Assembly: GCF_001746365.1 (NCBI RefSeq) | Contig: NZ_MJAJ01000010.1 | Location: 1 to 64,000, forward strand | Length of the DNA stretch: 64,000 nucleotides | Direction of reading: 5' to 3' | Source of the DNA: Streptomyces sp. LUP30 | GTDB taxonomy: Bacteria; Actinomycetota; Actinomycetes; Streptomycetales; Streptomycetaceae | In this document: in pieces, positions 42,775-51,890 of the stretch | How the letters are laid out: every line of letters begins with the position of its first letter | Position numbering within the stretch: position 1 is the stretch's first letter | Program-made: the position numbers and the translations under genes | The notes under the pieces: generated by a model | What the model was told of the DNA's origin: nothing | What the model saw: the letters and a program-made list of their open reading frames with translations, nothing else | The model's database searches: none

Positions 42775-44123
42775 CCGAGCCCGCACGGGAAACCGAGCCC
42801 GCGCCGAGCGCCGAGCCCGCTCCGGACGCGGACACCCTCCGCACCCGGGTGCTCACCTCGCTCACCACGGCCCGCGAGCGCACCACGCTGCTGACGAGCT
42901 GCGTCGAGGAGCCCGACCTCACCGCCCAGCACTCCCCGCTGATGTCGCCGCTGGTATGGGACCTCGCGCACATAGGCAACCAGGAAGAACTGTGGCTGCT
43001 GCGCGCGGTGGCCGGCCGGGAGGCGCTGCGCCCCGAGATCGACGGCCTCTACGACGCCTTCGAGCACTCGCGCGCCGAACGGCCCACGCTGCCGCTGCTG
43101 CCGCCCGCCGAGGCCCGCCGGTACGCGGCCGAGGTACGCGGCCGGGTGCTGGACATGCTGGAGTCGGCCGACTTCCACGGCACCCGCCTGACGGAGGCGG
43201 GCTTCGCCTTCGGGATGATCGCGCAGCACGAACAGCAGCACGACGAGACCATGCTGATCACCCATCAGCTCCGCTCGGGCCCACCGGCGCTGACCGCGCC
43301 GGACCCGGACCCGGCGCCCCTGTCCACCGGCCCGGCCGAAGTCCTGGTGCCGGGCGGTCCGTTCACGATGGGCGCCTCCGGCGAGCCCTGGGCGCTGGAC
43401 AACGAACTGCCCGCGCACCGGCGCGAGGTCGCGCCCTTCCGTATCGACACCACCCCGGTGACCAACGGCGCCTACCGGGCGTTCATCGAGGACGGCGGGT
43501 ACGACCAGGAACGCTGGTGGACGAAGGAGGGCTGGGCGCACATCCGCGCGCACGGCATCCACGCCCCGCTGTTCTGGCGGCGTGACGGCGGCCAGTGGCT
43601 GCGCAGCCGCTTCGGGACGACCGAGGTCGTGCCGCCCGAGGAGCCGGTGCTGCACGTGTGCTGGTACGAGGCCGACGCCTACGCCCGCTGGGCCGGACGC
43701 CGGCTGCCCACCGAGGCGGAGTGGGAGAAGGCGGCCCGCTTCGACCCCGCCACCGGCGGCTCGACGCGCTATCCGTGGGGCGACGCCGATCCCGGGCCCG
43801 AGCACGCCAACCTCGGCCAGCGCCACCTGCGACCGGCCCCCGCCGGCAGCTACCCGGCCGGTGAGTCCCCGCTCGGCGTACGGCAGTTGATCGGGGACGT
43901 CTGGGAGTGGACGTCCAGCGACTTCCTTCCGTACCCCGGCTTCCGGGCCTTCCCGTACAAGGAGTACTCGGAGGTGTTCTTCGGCCCCGAGTACAAGGTG
44001 CTGCGCGGCGGTTCGTTCGCGGTCGACCAGGTCGCCTGCCGGGGTACCTTCCGCAACTGGGACTATCCGATCCGGCGGCAGATCTTCTCCGGCTTCCGCA
44101 CGGCCCGCTCGGAGACCGTCTGA
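42771..44123 (+). CDS. egtB: EgtB, hercynylcysteine sulfoxide synthase
   Basis: 450 aa, ATG overlapping egtA's stop (ATGA). N-terminal DinB-like half carries iron ligands: His in WDLAHIGNQEE and the HEQQH motif in MIAQHEQQHDETML. The C-terminal half is an FGE-fold domain (PFTMGASGEPWALDNELPAH, LPTEAEWEKAARFD, GDVWEWTSSDF, VLRGGSF). This non-heme iron enzyme joins hercynine to gamma-glutamylcysteine with O2 to give the sulfoxide. The next enzyme, EgtC, is encoded directly downstream. Confidence 0.95.
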   Translation: MTEPARETEPAPSAEPAPDADTLRTRVLTSLTTARERTTLLTSCVEEPDLTAQHSPLMSPLVWDLAHIGNQEELWLLRAVAGREALRPEIDGLYDAFEHSRAERPTLPLLPPAEARRYAAEVRGRVLDMLESADFHGTRLTEAGFAFGMIAQHEQQHDETMLITHQLRSGPPALTAPDPDPAPLSTGPAEVLVPGGPFTMGASGEPWALDNELPAHRREVAPFRIDTTPVTNGAYRAFIEDGGYDQERWWTKEGWAHIRAHGIHAPLFWRRDGGQWLRSRFGTTEVVPPEEPVLHVCWYEADAYARWAGRRLPTEAEWEKAARFDPATGGSTRYPWGDADPGPEHANLGQRHLRPAPAGSYPAGESPLGVRQLIGDVWEWTSSDFLPYPGFRAFPYKEYSEVFFGPEYKVLRGGSFAVDQVACRGTFRNWDYPIRRQIFSGFRTARSETV

Positions 44124-44914
44124 TGTGCCGTCACCTGGCCTATCTGGGGCCCGAGGAGCCGCTGGGACGGCTCCTCGTGGAGCCTCCGCACGCCCTGTAC
44201 CGCCAGTCGTGGGCGCCCCGGCGGCAGCGGTACGGGACGGTCAACGCCGACGGCTTCGGGGTCGGCTGGTACGCCGACGGCGACCCGGCGCCGGCGCGCT
44301 ACCGCAGGGCCGGACCGATCTGGGCGGACCTGTCCTTCGCCGACCTGGCGCGGGTGGTGCGCAGCCGGGCGCTGCTGGCCGCCGTACGCGACGCCACGCT
44401 GGCCGGCGCCGACGCCGAGGCCGCCGCGGCGCCGTACGCGGCCGAGGGCAGGCTGTTCAGCCACAACGGGGCCGTGACCGGCTGGCCGGGCTCGCTGGAA
44501 CCGCTCGCCGGGACGCTGCCCGCCTCCGCGCTGCTGTCGATGGAGGCCCGCAACGACTCGGCGTTCGTCTGGGCGCTGGTGCTGGCCCGGCTGCGCGGCG
44601 GTGACACCGAGGGCCAGGCACTGGCGGACACGGTCCTGGAGGTCGCCGAAGCGGCCCCCGGGTCCCGCCTGAACCTGCTGCTCACCGACGGCGCCACCAT
44701 CGCCGCGACGGCCTGGGGCGACACCCTGTGGTACCTGACGGAGCCCGGCCTGAGCACGGTCGTGGCCTCCGAACCGTACGACGACGATCCGCGCTGGCAG
44801 GAGGTCCCGGACCGCACCCTGCTCGTGGCGAGCCGCGCCGACGTCCTGCTCACCCCGCTCAAGGACCAGAGCCCGGACGCGGCATCCGCACCACTCGAGG
44901 AGACCGGCACGTGA
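44123..44914 (+). CDS. egtC: EgtC, gamma-glutamyl hydrolase of ergothioneine synthesis
   Basis: 263 aa, ATG overlapping egtB's TGA as TGATG. Starts MCRHLAYLG with Cys2 as N-terminal nucleophile once Met is removed, the hallmark of class II glutamine amidotransferase-like hydrolases. Further motifs: NADGFGVGWYADG and LFSHNGAVTGWPG. Removes glutamate from the gamma-glutamyl-hercynylcysteine sulfoxide made by EgtB. Co-translated with its neighbours. Confidence 0.93.
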   Translation: MCRHLAYLGPEEPLGRLLVEPPHALYRQSWAPRRQRYGTVNADGFGVGWYADGDPAPARYRRAGPIWADLSFADLARVVRSRALLAAVRDATLAGADAEAAAAPYAAEGRLFSHNGAVTGWPGSLEPLAGTLPASALLSMEARNDSAFVWALVLARLRGGDTEGQALADTVLEVAEAAPGSRLNLLLTDGATIAATAWGDTLWYLTEPGLSTVVASEPYDDDPRWQEVPDRTLLVASRADVLLTPLKDQSPDAASAPLEETGT

Positions 44915-45873
44915 GCCCGTTCCAGATCACCCGCACCCTCCCCGTGGACGCCACGGACGCCGCCCTGCGCGACGACGTCCTGCGCGGCCTCACCGCGACC
45001 CCGAAGACGCTGCCGCCGAAGTGGTTCTACGACGCGCACGGCAGCGACCTGTTCGAGCGGATCACCGAACTGCCCGAGTACTACCCGACGCGCGCCGAGC
45101 GCGAGATCCTCGTGGACCGCTCCGGCGAGATCGCCGCGGCGGCCCGCGCCCGCACGCTCGTCGAACTCGGCTCGGGCTCCTCGGAGAAGACCCGCCACCT
45201 CATCGACGCCATGACCGACCTGGACACCTACGTGCCCGTCGACGTCAGCGAGAGCGCGCTCACCCGAGCCGGGCAGGCACTGATCACCGAACGGCCCGGG
45301 CTGAACGTGCACGCCCTGATCGCCGACTTCACGGCCGCCCTCACGCTGCCCGACACCCCGGGGCCCCGGCTGCTCGCCTTCCTCGGGGGCACGATCGGCA
45401 ATCTGCTCCCGGCCGAGCGAGCGGAGTTCCTGACCTCGGTGCGCGCGATGCTCGCGCCGGGCGACACGCTGCTGCTCGGCACCGACCTCGTCAAGGACGA
45501 GGGGGTGCTGGTGCCCGCGTACGACGACGCGGCCGGGGTGACCGCCGCGTTCAACAAGAACGTCCTGACCGTGGTCAACCGGGAGTTGGGCGCCGACTTC
45601 GACGCCGGCGCCTTCGACCACGTCGCGCTGTGGAATGCGCACGACGAATGGATCGAGATGCGGCTGCGCTCCCGCACGGCGCAGACGGTGAAGGTGCCCG
45701 CGCTCGACCTGGCCGTCGACTTCGCGGCCGGCGAGGAGCTGCGCACCGAGGTGTCGGCGAAGTTCCGGGAGGAGGGGGTGCGCGCGGAACTGGCCTCCGC
45801 CGGAATGGAGTTGACGCACTGGTGGACCGACCGCGCGGGACGATTCGCGCTGTCGTCGTCCACCGCCCGGTAG
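44911..45873 (+). CDS. egtD: EgtD, histidine N-alpha-trimethyltransferase
   Basis: 320 aa, GTG overlapping egtC's stop (GTGA). SAM methyltransferase with YDAHGSDLFERITELPEYYP, LVELGSGSSEKTRHL (SAM loop), PVDVSESAL, and FLGGTIGNL, matching the EgtD family. Converts histidine to hercynine using three SAM, the first pathway step. The operon holds A, B, C and D but no EgtE (the PLP C-S lyase for the last step), so that activity must come from elsewhere. Confidence 0.95.
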   Translation: MSPFQITRTLPVDATDAALRDDVLRGLTATPKTLPPKWFYDAHGSDLFERITELPEYYPTRAEREILVDRSGEIAAAARARTLVELGSGSSEKTRHLIDAMTDLDTYVPVDVSESALTRAGQALITERPGLNVHALIADFTAALTLPDTPGPRLLAFLGGTIGNLLPAERAEFLTSVRAMLAPGDTLLLGTDLVKDEGVLVPAYDDAAGVTAAFNKNVLTVVNRELGADFDAGAFDHVALWNAHDEWIEMRLRSRTAQTVKVPALDLAVDFAAGEELRTEVSAKFREEGVRAELASAGMELTHWWTDRAGRFALSSSTAR

Positions 45874-45878
45874 CGGCC

Positions 45879-45935
45879 CCCGCCCGGCGATCGTCGAGCG
45901 ACGGCCGGACGGACGCCAGGCGGCTGCCGGGCGGG
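45879..45935. terminator. Probable terminator between egtD and the sugar-binding gene
   Basis: CCCGCCCGGC (45879-45888) pairs with GCCGGGCGGG (45926-45935); the loop of 37 nt is GC-rich with smaller stems. Convergent genes flank it. Confidence 0.5.
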
Positions 45936-45946
45936 ACGGGCGGCTG

Positions 45947-47206
45947 TCAGTAGGTGACCGTCAGCGCCTCGGTGATGCGGTGTGAGGCACGGCGGGCCTC
46001 GGTCGCCGGGTCGGAGCCGGTGAGGACCTTCGTCATGTAGCCCTTGATGGGGTTGTCCGCCTCGACGGCGGCCCACTCGGGCGTGCTGGGGGTCGCGCGA
46101 CCCTGCGCGGCCCCCGCCGCCATGGCGGCGACCCCCTCCTCGCCGGCGACGGCCTTCGCCAGCTTCGCCTTGTTCGGCACGTAGTTCATGGTGCGGGCCA
46201 GCTCGGTGTCCCACCGGGCGCCGGTCAGCGCGGAGACCACCGCGACGGCGCCTTCCCGCACATCGGTGTTGCGGGGGACGACGAGGTCGGAGCCTCCCGT
46301 GAAGACGGCGCCGGGCCGCCCCGCGCTCTTGCCGGGCACGGGGAAGAAGCCCAACCGGTCCCGCAGGGCCGGGTTCTGTTGCAGCACGGCGCGGGCGAGT
46401 CCGGGCACGGCCACGATCTGCGCCACCTTGCCCCCGGCGAACACCCCGGCCTGGGGCGGGTGTTCCTCGTCCGCCGCCACGGGGCCGCCGCCGAGCGACT
46501 GGAGCCGCCGGTAGAAGTCCATCCCCCGCAGGGCGGCCGACGTGTCGAGCGCGCCCTGCCAGCGGCCGCCGTCCTCCGTGGCGAGGTCGCCGCCCTCGTC
46601 CCAGACGAACCCGGCGAGGGTGTACCAGTCCTGCCCGGCCAGGTAGATGCCCTGGTCGCCGTCCGCGTTCAGCTTCCTGGTCGCGGCGAGCCACTCGGCG
46701 CGGGTGCGGGGCGGGGCGACGACGCCGGCCCGCTCGAAGAGGTCCTTGCGGTAGATCACCACCCGGTTGGCCGCGTACCAGGGGATGCCGTACTGATGGA
46801 ACCGCTGCCGGCCCGGTTCGGCGAGGCCGGGCAGCCAGTCGTCGCGTCCCCACCTCGTCGCGGACTCCAGTGTCAGGTCGAGCAGTCCGCGTCCCTCGAC
46901 GTACTGCGGGACCTGGGTGTTGCCGACCTCGATGACGTCCGGCCCGTTCCCGTCGTCCGCCTTCAGCGCGGCCTGCACCTTGTCGCCGATGCCCGTCCAC
47001 TCCTGGATGCGGACGTCGAGGTCGAGGTCGGGGTGGTCGTGTTCGAAGTCCTCGGTGAACCGGGCCAGGAACTCCTGTGAGGCGCTGTCCTTCATCAGCC
47101 ACACCGTGACCGTGCTTCGCTCGGCGCCGCCGGTCCCGGGCAGCGCCCCACAGGCGGTCAGAAGGAAGGCGGACACGCAGACAAGGGCGAGGAGGCGACG
47201 TCTCAC
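45947..47206 (-). CDS. Extracellular sugar-binding lipoprotein of an ABC transporter
   Basis: 419 aa from GTG 47206 (AGGA upstream). Signal VRRRLLALVCVSAFLLTAC-G ends in a lipobox, so the mature protein is lipid-anchored. SBP_bac_1 type: STVTVWLMKDSASQEFLARF, DVIEVGNTQVPQYV, YGIPWYAANRVVIYRKDLFE, TGGSDLVVPRNT. The pattern is close to Streptomyces DasA/NgcE-like chitobiose and N-acetylglucosamine binding proteins. No permease genes adjoin it. A DasR-like operator inside its promoter supports amino-sugar uptake. The longer frame upstream starts with TTG inside that operator and is rejected. Confidence 0.87.
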   Translation of the reverse strand: MRRRLLALVCVSAFLLTACGALPGTGGAERSTVTVWLMKDSASQEFLARFTEDFEHDHPDLDLDVRIQEWTGIGDKVQAALKADDGNGPDVIEVGNTQVPQYVEGRGLLDLTLESATRWGRDDWLPGLAEPGRQRFHQYGIPWYAANRVVIYRKDLFERAGVVAPPRTRAEWLAATRKLNADGDQGIYLAGQDWYTLAGFVWDEGGDLATEDGGRWQGALDTSAALRGMDFYRRLQSLGGGPVAADEEHPPQAGVFAGGKVAQIVAVPGLARAVLQQNPALRDRLGFFPVPGKSAGRPGAVFTGGSDLVVPRNTDVREGAVAVVSALTGARWDTELARTMNYVPNKAKLAKAVAGEEGVAAMAAGAAQGRATPSTPEWAAVEADNPIKGYMTKVLTGSDPATEARRASHRITEALTVTY

Positions 47207-47285
47207 GGGGGTCCTGTTCTGCCTGGCGGACAGGTCGAGGGGCCCGACGTGGGGGACGAGCGCGGTGCTCGTGCGGGTGTCCAGG

Positions 47286-47315
47286 ATTTTGGTATGGACC
47301 AATGCGAGGGGTCAA
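47286..47315 (-). promoter_or_regulatory. Promoter of the sugar-binding protein gene
   Basis: Minus strand: TTGACC (47315-47310), 18-nt spacer, CAAAAT (47291-47286). The DasR-like palindrome lies in the spacer and touches the -10, ideal for repression. Confidence 0.5.
47289..47302. promoter_or_regulatory. DasR-type (dre-like) operator
   Basis: TTGGTATGGACCAA matches the DasR consensus core TGGTCTAGACCA at 10 of 12 positions. DasR is the GntR-family repressor released by glucosamine-6-phosphate and controls chitin and GlcNAc genes in Streptomyces. Confidence 0.55.
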
Positions 47316-47413
47316 GAGGGACCGGAAGGATCGGGCCGGACGGTCCGACGCCTCGCGCTCCGCCGCAGCTTGGGGCACGGTGGAGTGACGCGTGACACAC
47401 GTGGCGACGCCGA

Positions 47414-47428
47414 CGTGACGCCGTCACG
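47414..47428. promoter_or_regulatory. Dyad CGTGACGCCGTCACG before dodecin
   Basis: CGTGAC/GTCACG with a GCC centre, 19 nt before the dodecin start. It could be an operator or a leader hairpin. Confidence 0.35.
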
Positions 47429-47446
47429 GTCGAGAGGAGCACCCTG

Positions 47447-47662
47447 ATGTCGAACCACACCTACCGGGTCACGGAGATCGTCGGCACCTCGCCGGACGGC
47501 GTCGACGCGGCCGTCCGCAACGGACTGGCCCGCGCCTCGCGGACCTTGCGCAACCTGGACTGGTTCGAGGTGACCCAGGTGCGCGGCCAGATCGAGAACG
47601 GCGACATCGCGCACTGGCAGGTGGGCCTGAAGGTCGGCTTCCGTCTCGACGAGTCGGACTGA
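47447..47662 (+). CDS. Dodecin, flavin storage/sequestration protein
   Basis: 71 aa from ATG 47447 (AGAGGAG 7 nt upstream). Entire length matches dodecin: HTYRVTEIVGTSPDGVDAAV, NLDWFEVTQVRGQIENG, AHWQVGLKVGFRL; the central Trp of LDWFEV stacks on flavin. Forms a dodecameric hollow shell binding FMN or CoA-type ligands in the cytosol. Followed by a terminator shared with a convergent HAD gene. Stands alone with no flavin biosynthesis genes near. Confidence 0.95.
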   Translation: MSNHTYRVTEIVGTSPDGVDAAVRNGLARASRTLRNLDWFEVTQVRGQIENGDIAHWQVGLKVGFRLDESD

Positions 47663-47682
47663 CGTCCCGTCCTCGTACGGAC

Positions 47683-47712
47683 GCGGGGCTCCCCCGGGCG
47701 CGGGAACCCCGC
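47683..47712. terminator. Terminator between dodecin and HAD genes
   Basis: GCGGGG (47683-47688) pairs with CCCCGC (47707-47712), with inner TCCC/GGGA, between convergent genes. Confidence 0.65.
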
Positions 47713-47724
47713 GCCCGGCCGGCC

Positions 47725-48216
47725 TCAGGTGCGGCCCTCCCCCTCCTGGGCCTGCCGCAGCGCGCCCGAAGGGGCGGTCCAGCGGGCCCTGACGACGGTG
47801 AAGCCGGCGCGTTCGGCGTCGTCGCACACGAGTTCGTCGTCGTCCACCAGGACGCGCACGTCCCGGCCGCGGGCGAGTCGGCGCAGGGTCTCCAGCTTGG
47901 TGCGGCGCGCCGGCCTGCGGTCGTCGTTGCGCCGCATGTGCAAGCCGCCCTCGGGCAGCCCCTGCTCGGCGAGCCAGGCCAGCGTGTCCCGCCGGCAGCG
48001 CTCGGGCCGGCCGGTGAGGTAGACGACCTCGCACTCCTCGGCGCTCGCCACCGCCAGCGCGACGCCCTCCGGGATCGGCGGGTCCTGCGGCGCGGCCGCG
48101 AAGAACGCGTCCCAGTCGCGCGGCTTGCGCTCCAGGAACCGCTGTCGGTGGGCCGTGTCGGCCAGGGTGTTGTCCAGATCGAACACGGCGAGAGGCCGTC
48201 TGCTGCTGTCGGTCAC
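47725..48216 (-). CDS. HAD-superfamily phosphatase (polynucleotide-kinase 3'-phosphatase-like)
   Basis: 163 aa from GTG 48216. HAD motif I FDLDNTLADT (nucleophile Asp), motif II VVYLTGRPERCR, motif III Lys in RRTKLETLRRL and motif IV VLVDDDELVCDDA. The order and length resemble the small HAD phosphatase domain of T4 polynucleotide kinase and acid-phosphatase-like stand-alone proteins in actinomycetes. Cytosolic; substrate unknown. Confidence 0.85.
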   Translation of the reverse strand: MTDSSRRPLAVFDLDNTLADTAHRQRFLERKPRDWDAFFAAAPQDPPIPEGVALAVASAEECEVVYLTGRPERCRRDTLAWLAEQGLPEGGLHMRRNDDRRPARRTKLETLRRLARGRDVRVLVDDDELVCDDAERAGFTVVRARWTAPSGALRQAQEGEGRT

Positions 48217-48328
48217 GGGCCCACCCTAAGCAGACGACGGCCCCCGCCACCCCCTCCCGAAGGCGGGCTGCACGCGCACGAGCCGCGGTGTCCAGGAATC
48301 CTCACGGCCTCCAGGCGTTGAACCCGGT

Positions 48329-49366
48329 ATGAGTTCCGCGATCGCCGCCGCCCGTTTCTCCGTCCTCGACCGCTCCCGCATCCGCGAGGGGCACACCGGC
48401 GCGGAGGCGCTGCGGGACACCGTGGCGCTGGCGAGGGAGGCCGAGCGCCTCGGCTATCACCGGTTCTGGGTGTCCGAGCACCACGGTGTGCCGGGGGTGG
48501 CGGGCTCGGCGCCCACCGTGCTGGCCGCCGCCGTGGCCGGGGCGACGCGCGCGATCCGCGTGGGGACCGGCGGGGTGATGCTGCCCAACCACCGGCCGCT
48601 GGTCGTCGCCGAACAGTTCGGCGTGCTGGAGTCGCTGTTCCCCGGCCGGATCGACATGGGTCTCGGCCGCTCCGTGGGCTTCACCGACGGGGTGCGCCGG
48701 GCGCTCGGCCGGGACAAGGGTGACGCCGACGACTTCGCCGCCCAGCTGGAGGAACTCCTCGGCTGGTTCCGGGGCCCCTCCCCCGACGGGGTGCATGCGT
48801 ACCCGGCGCGGGGGCTGAGCGTGCCGCCGTTCGTGCTCGCCATGGGCGGCGGGGCGGAGATCGCCGCCCGCGCGGGCCTGCCGATGGTCATCGGCGACCT
48901 CCGCGACCGTGAGCGGATGCGGCGCGGCGTCGACCGCTACCGCGCGGGCTTCCGGCCCTCCGTCTGGGCGGCGCAGCCGTACGTGGTCGTCTCCGGGACG
49001 ATCGCCGTGGCGCCGACGCCGGAAGCGGCGCGCCGGCTTCTGGTTCCGGAGGCCTGGTCGATGGCGTACTCGCGCACCCACGGCGTCTTCCCGCCGCTCC
49101 CGCCGGCCGAGCAGGCCGAGAACCGGACCATGACCGCGAAGGAACGCGGCTTCTACGAGTCCGGCCTCGCCGGGCAGATCGCGGGCTCCGAGGAGCAGGT
49201 CGCCCACGAACTGGAGACGCTGCTGGAGGAGACGGGGGCGCAGGAGGTCCTCGTCACGACGAGCACCCACGACCGTGCGGCGCTGCTGGACTCCTACCGG
49301 CGGCTGGCCGCGATCGTGCACGCGGCACGCGGTGACGCCCACGCCGACGCGGACGTGTACGCCTGA
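48329..49366 (+). CDS. LLM-class flavin-dependent oxidoreductase (luciferase-like)
   Basis: 345 aa from ATG 48329. TIM-barrel luciferase-like: FSVLDRSRIREGHTGAEALR, AEALGYHRFWVSEHHG-like (EAERLGYHRFWVSEHHG), SAPTVLAAAVAGATRAIRVG, NHRPLVVAEQFGVLESLFPGR, LVPPFVLAMGG. The MsnO8/YhbW-like group uses FMNH2 or F420; substrate unknown. Ribosome site poor; the Met is placed where the family begins. Not in an operon with the following uvrA-like gene (150 nt gap). Confidence 0.88.
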   Translation: MSSAIAAARFSVLDRSRIREGHTGAEALRDTVALAREAERLGYHRFWVSEHHGVPGVAGSAPTVLAAAVAGATRAIRVGTGGVMLPNHRPLVVAEQFGVLESLFPGRIDMGLGRSVGFTDGVRRALGRDKGDADDFAAQLEELLGWFRGPSPDGVHAYPARGLSVPPFVLAMGGGAEIAARAGLPMVIGDLRDRERMRRGVDRYRAGFRPSVWAAQPYVVVSGTIAVAPTPEAARRLLVPEAWSMAYSRTHGVFPPLPPAEQAENRTMTAKERGFYESGLAGQIAGSEEQVAHELETLLEETGAQEVLVTTSTHDRAALLDSYRRLAAIVHAARGDAHADADVYA

Positions 49367-49517
49367 GCGTCCGCCCGGGCGGCTCCGCCGGTCGCCGAGC
49401 GTCGCACCACCGGCGAACGTAGGATTGCGGGGTTTGTCCCGCCCCTCCCGGCCGCCTCGGCCGCACCCACCGCCCCGCACATCCCGTGACGACGACCCGA
49501 CCCGTACGGAGTTCTCC

Positions 49518-51890
49518 ATGCCGAGCCCCTCCGAGCCGCCCGGCTCCGTCCCGTCCGTGCGGGCGGGGCACGTCTGCGTCCGGGGAGCGCGTGAGCACAA
49601 CCTGCGGAGCGTCGACGTCGACGTCCCGCGCGACGTGGTGGCCGTGTTCACCGGGGTGTCCGGCTCGGGGAAGTCCTCGCTCGCGTTCGGCACGATCTAC
49701 GCGGAGGCCCAGCGCCGGTACTTCGAGTCCGTCGCGCCGTACGCGCGCCGCCTGATCCACCAGGTCGGTGCGCCCGAGGTCGACGAGATCACGGGGCTGC
49801 CCCCGGCGGTCTCCCTCCAGCAGCGCCGGTCGGCGCCCACCTCGCGTTCGTCGGTGGGCACGGTCACGAACCTGTCGAACTCGCTGCGGATGCTCTTCTC
49901 CCGGGCCGGCGACTACCCGCCGGGCGCCGAGCGCCTCGACTCCGACTCCTTCTCGCCCAACACGGCGGTGGGGGCCTGCCCCGAGTGCCACGGGCTCGGC
50001 GAGGTCCACCGCGCCACGGAGGAGTCCCTGGTCCCGGACCCGTCGTTGTCCATCCGCGAGGGCGCGATCGCCGCCTGGCCCGGAGCATGGCAGGGCAAGA
50101 ACCTGCGGGACATCCTCGACGCCCTCGGCCACGACGTCGACGTCCCGTGGCGCGAGCTCCCGGCCGGGCAGCGCGAGTGGATCCTGTTCACGGACGAGCA
50201 GCCGGTGGTGACGGTCCACCCGGTGCGGGACGCCGACCGGATCCAACGCCCCTACCAGGGCACGTACATGAGCGCCCACCGCTATGTGATGAAGACCTTC
50301 GCGGACTCCCGGAGCGCGACCCTGCGGGCCAGGGCGGAGCGGTTCCTGACGTCCGCTCCCTGTCCGGTGTGCGGCGGCGGCAGACTGCGGCCGGAGGCGC
50401 TCGCCGTGACCTTCGCGGGCCGGACGATCGCGGACATGGCCGCGCTGCCGCTGGCGGACCTCGCCCGGCTTCTCGACGGCAGGTCGGAGGCGGCACGCGT
50501 CCTCACCGAGGATCTCAAGTCCCGTATCGCACCGCTCGTCGAACTCGGCCTGGGCTACCTCTCCCTGGACCGGGCCGCCCCCACGCTCTCCGCGGGCGAA
50601 CTGCAGCGGCTGCGGCTCGCCACCCAGCTGCGCGCCGGACTGTTCGGGGTGGTGTACGTGCTCGACGAGCCGTCGGCCGGACTGCACCCGGCGGACACCC
50701 GGGCGCTGCTCACGGTGTTGCGGCGGCTGAAGGCCGCGGGCAACTCGGTGTTCGTGGTGGAGCACCAGCTGGACGTGATGCGCGCCGCCGACTGGCTGGT
50801 GGACGTGGGCCCACTGGCGGGCGAGCACGGCGGGCAGGTGCTGCACAGCGGTCCGGTGGCGGGACTGGAAGCGGTGGCGGAGTCGGCGACGGCCCGTCAC
50901 CTCTTCGGCCGGTTCCCGGCGTCGCCCCGCGAAGTCCGCGCGGCGCGGGGGTGGTTGGAGGTGGGGCCGGTGACCCGGCACAACCTTCGCGGGGTGACGG
51001 CCCGCTTCCCGCTGGGCGTGTTCACCGCGGTGACGGGCGTCTCGGGCTCGGGAAAGTCGACGCTTGTCGGGGAGATCACCGACGAACTGCCCGGAGTGGG
51101 CCGACTGGTCTCGGTCGACCAGAAGCCGATCGGGCGCACCCCACGGTCGAACCTGGCCACCTACACGGGACTGTTCGACGTCGTCCGCAAGGTGTTCGCG
51201 GCGACGGACGCGGCGCGGGCCAGGGGCTACGGCGCGGGCCGCTTCTCCTTCAACGTGTCGGGAGGACGCTGTGAGACCTGTCAGGGCGAGGGCTTCGTGA
51301 GCGTCGAACTGCTCTTCCTGCCGAGCACGTACGCGCCGTGCCCGGACTGCGGCGGGGCCCGCTACAACCCGGCGACCCTCGAAGTGGCGTACCGGGACCG
51401 GAACATCGCGCAGGTGCTGGACCTGACCGTGGAGGCGGCGGCCGGCTTCTTCGCCGACACCCCGGCCGTCTCCCGCAGCCTGGCCGCGCTCCTCGACGTC
51501 GGTCTGGGCTATCTGCGCCTCGGCCAGCCGGCGACGGAGCTCTCCGGTGGCGAGGCGCAGCGCATCAAGTTGGCGACCGAGTTGCAGCGGGGCCGGCGCG
51601 GCCACACGCTCTACCTCCTCGACGAACCGACGACCGGGCTGCATCCGGCCGACGTCGAGGTCCTGATGCGCGAGCTGCACGCCCTGGTGGACGCGGGGCA
51701 CACCGTGATCGCCGTCGAGCACGACATGACGGTGGTGGCGGGCGCGGACTGGGTGATCGACCTCGGGCCCGGCGGGGGCGACGCGGGCGGGCGCGTCGTG
51801 GCGACGGGGACGCCTGCCGCGACGGCCGGGGCGCGGGGCAGCGCGACGGCTCCCTATCTGGCCCGGGCGCTGGCCCCCGCGCGCGAGTGA
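49518..51890 (+). CDS. Class II UvrA (excinuclease ATPase, UvrA2-like)
   Basis: 790 aa from ATG 49518 (CGGAG 7 nt upstream). Two ABC modules: Walker [10 protein letters not shown] (about 50) and GVSGSGKST (about 510), signatures LSAGELQR and LSGGEAQR, with [13 protein letters not shown] and [13 protein letters not shown]. Zinc-binding CxxC pairs: CPECHG, CPVCGG, CETCQG and CPDCGG. Canonical UvrA is about 950-1000 aa; the missing length fits class II UvrA, which lacks the UvrB-interaction domain. Such proteins bind DNA damage and some give self-resistance to DNA-intercalating antibiotics. Last 37 nt overlap the convergent reductase gene. Confidence 0.92.
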   Translation: MPSPSEPPGSVPSVRAGHVCVRGAREHNLRSVDVDVPRDVVAVFTGVSGSGKSSLAFGTIYAEAQRRYFESVAPYARRLIHQVGAPEVDEITGLPPAVSLQQRRSAPTSRSSVGTVTNLSNSLRMLFSRAGDYPPGAERLDSDSFSPNTAVGACPECHGLGEVHRATEESLVPDPSLSIREGAIAAWPGAWQGKNLRDILDALGHDVDVPWRELPAGQREWILFTDEQPVVTVHPVRDADRIQRPYQGTYMSAHRYVMKTFADSRSATLRARAERFLTSAPCPVCGGGRLRPEALAVTFAGRTIADMAALPLADLARLLDGRSEAARVLTEDLKSRIAPLVELGLGYLSLDRAAPTLSAGELQRLRLATQLRAGLFGVVYVLDEPSAGLHPADTRALLTVLRRLKAAGNSVFVVEHQLDVMRAADWLVDVGPLAGEHGGQVLHSGPVAGLEAVAESATARHLFGRFPASPREVRAARGWLEVGPVTRHNLRGVTARFPLGVFTAVTGVSGSGKSTLVGEITDELPGVGRLVSVDQKPIGRTPRSNLATYTGLFDVVRKVFAATDAARARGYGAGRFSFNVSGGRCETCQGEGFVSVELLFLPSTYAPCPDCGGARYNPATLEVAYRDRNIAQVLDLTVEAAAGFFADTPAVSRSLAALLDVGLGYLRLGQPATELSGGEAQRIKLATELQRGRRGHTLYLLDEPTTGLHPADVEVLMRELHALVDAGHTVIAVEHDMTVVAGADWVIDLGPGGGDAGGRVVATGTPAATAGARGSATAPYLARALAPARE

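Noticed and set aside
47207..47302. Extended N-terminus of the sugar-binding protein starting from TTG 47302
   Set aside because: It would put 32 residues before the lipoprotein signal and begin inside the DasR-like operator; GTG 47206 gives a normal lipoprotein signal.
49254..51722. Minus-strand frame of 822 codons opposite the UvrA gene
   Set aside because: The plus strand has two Walker motifs, signatures and zinc CxxC pairs; the antisense product is featureless.
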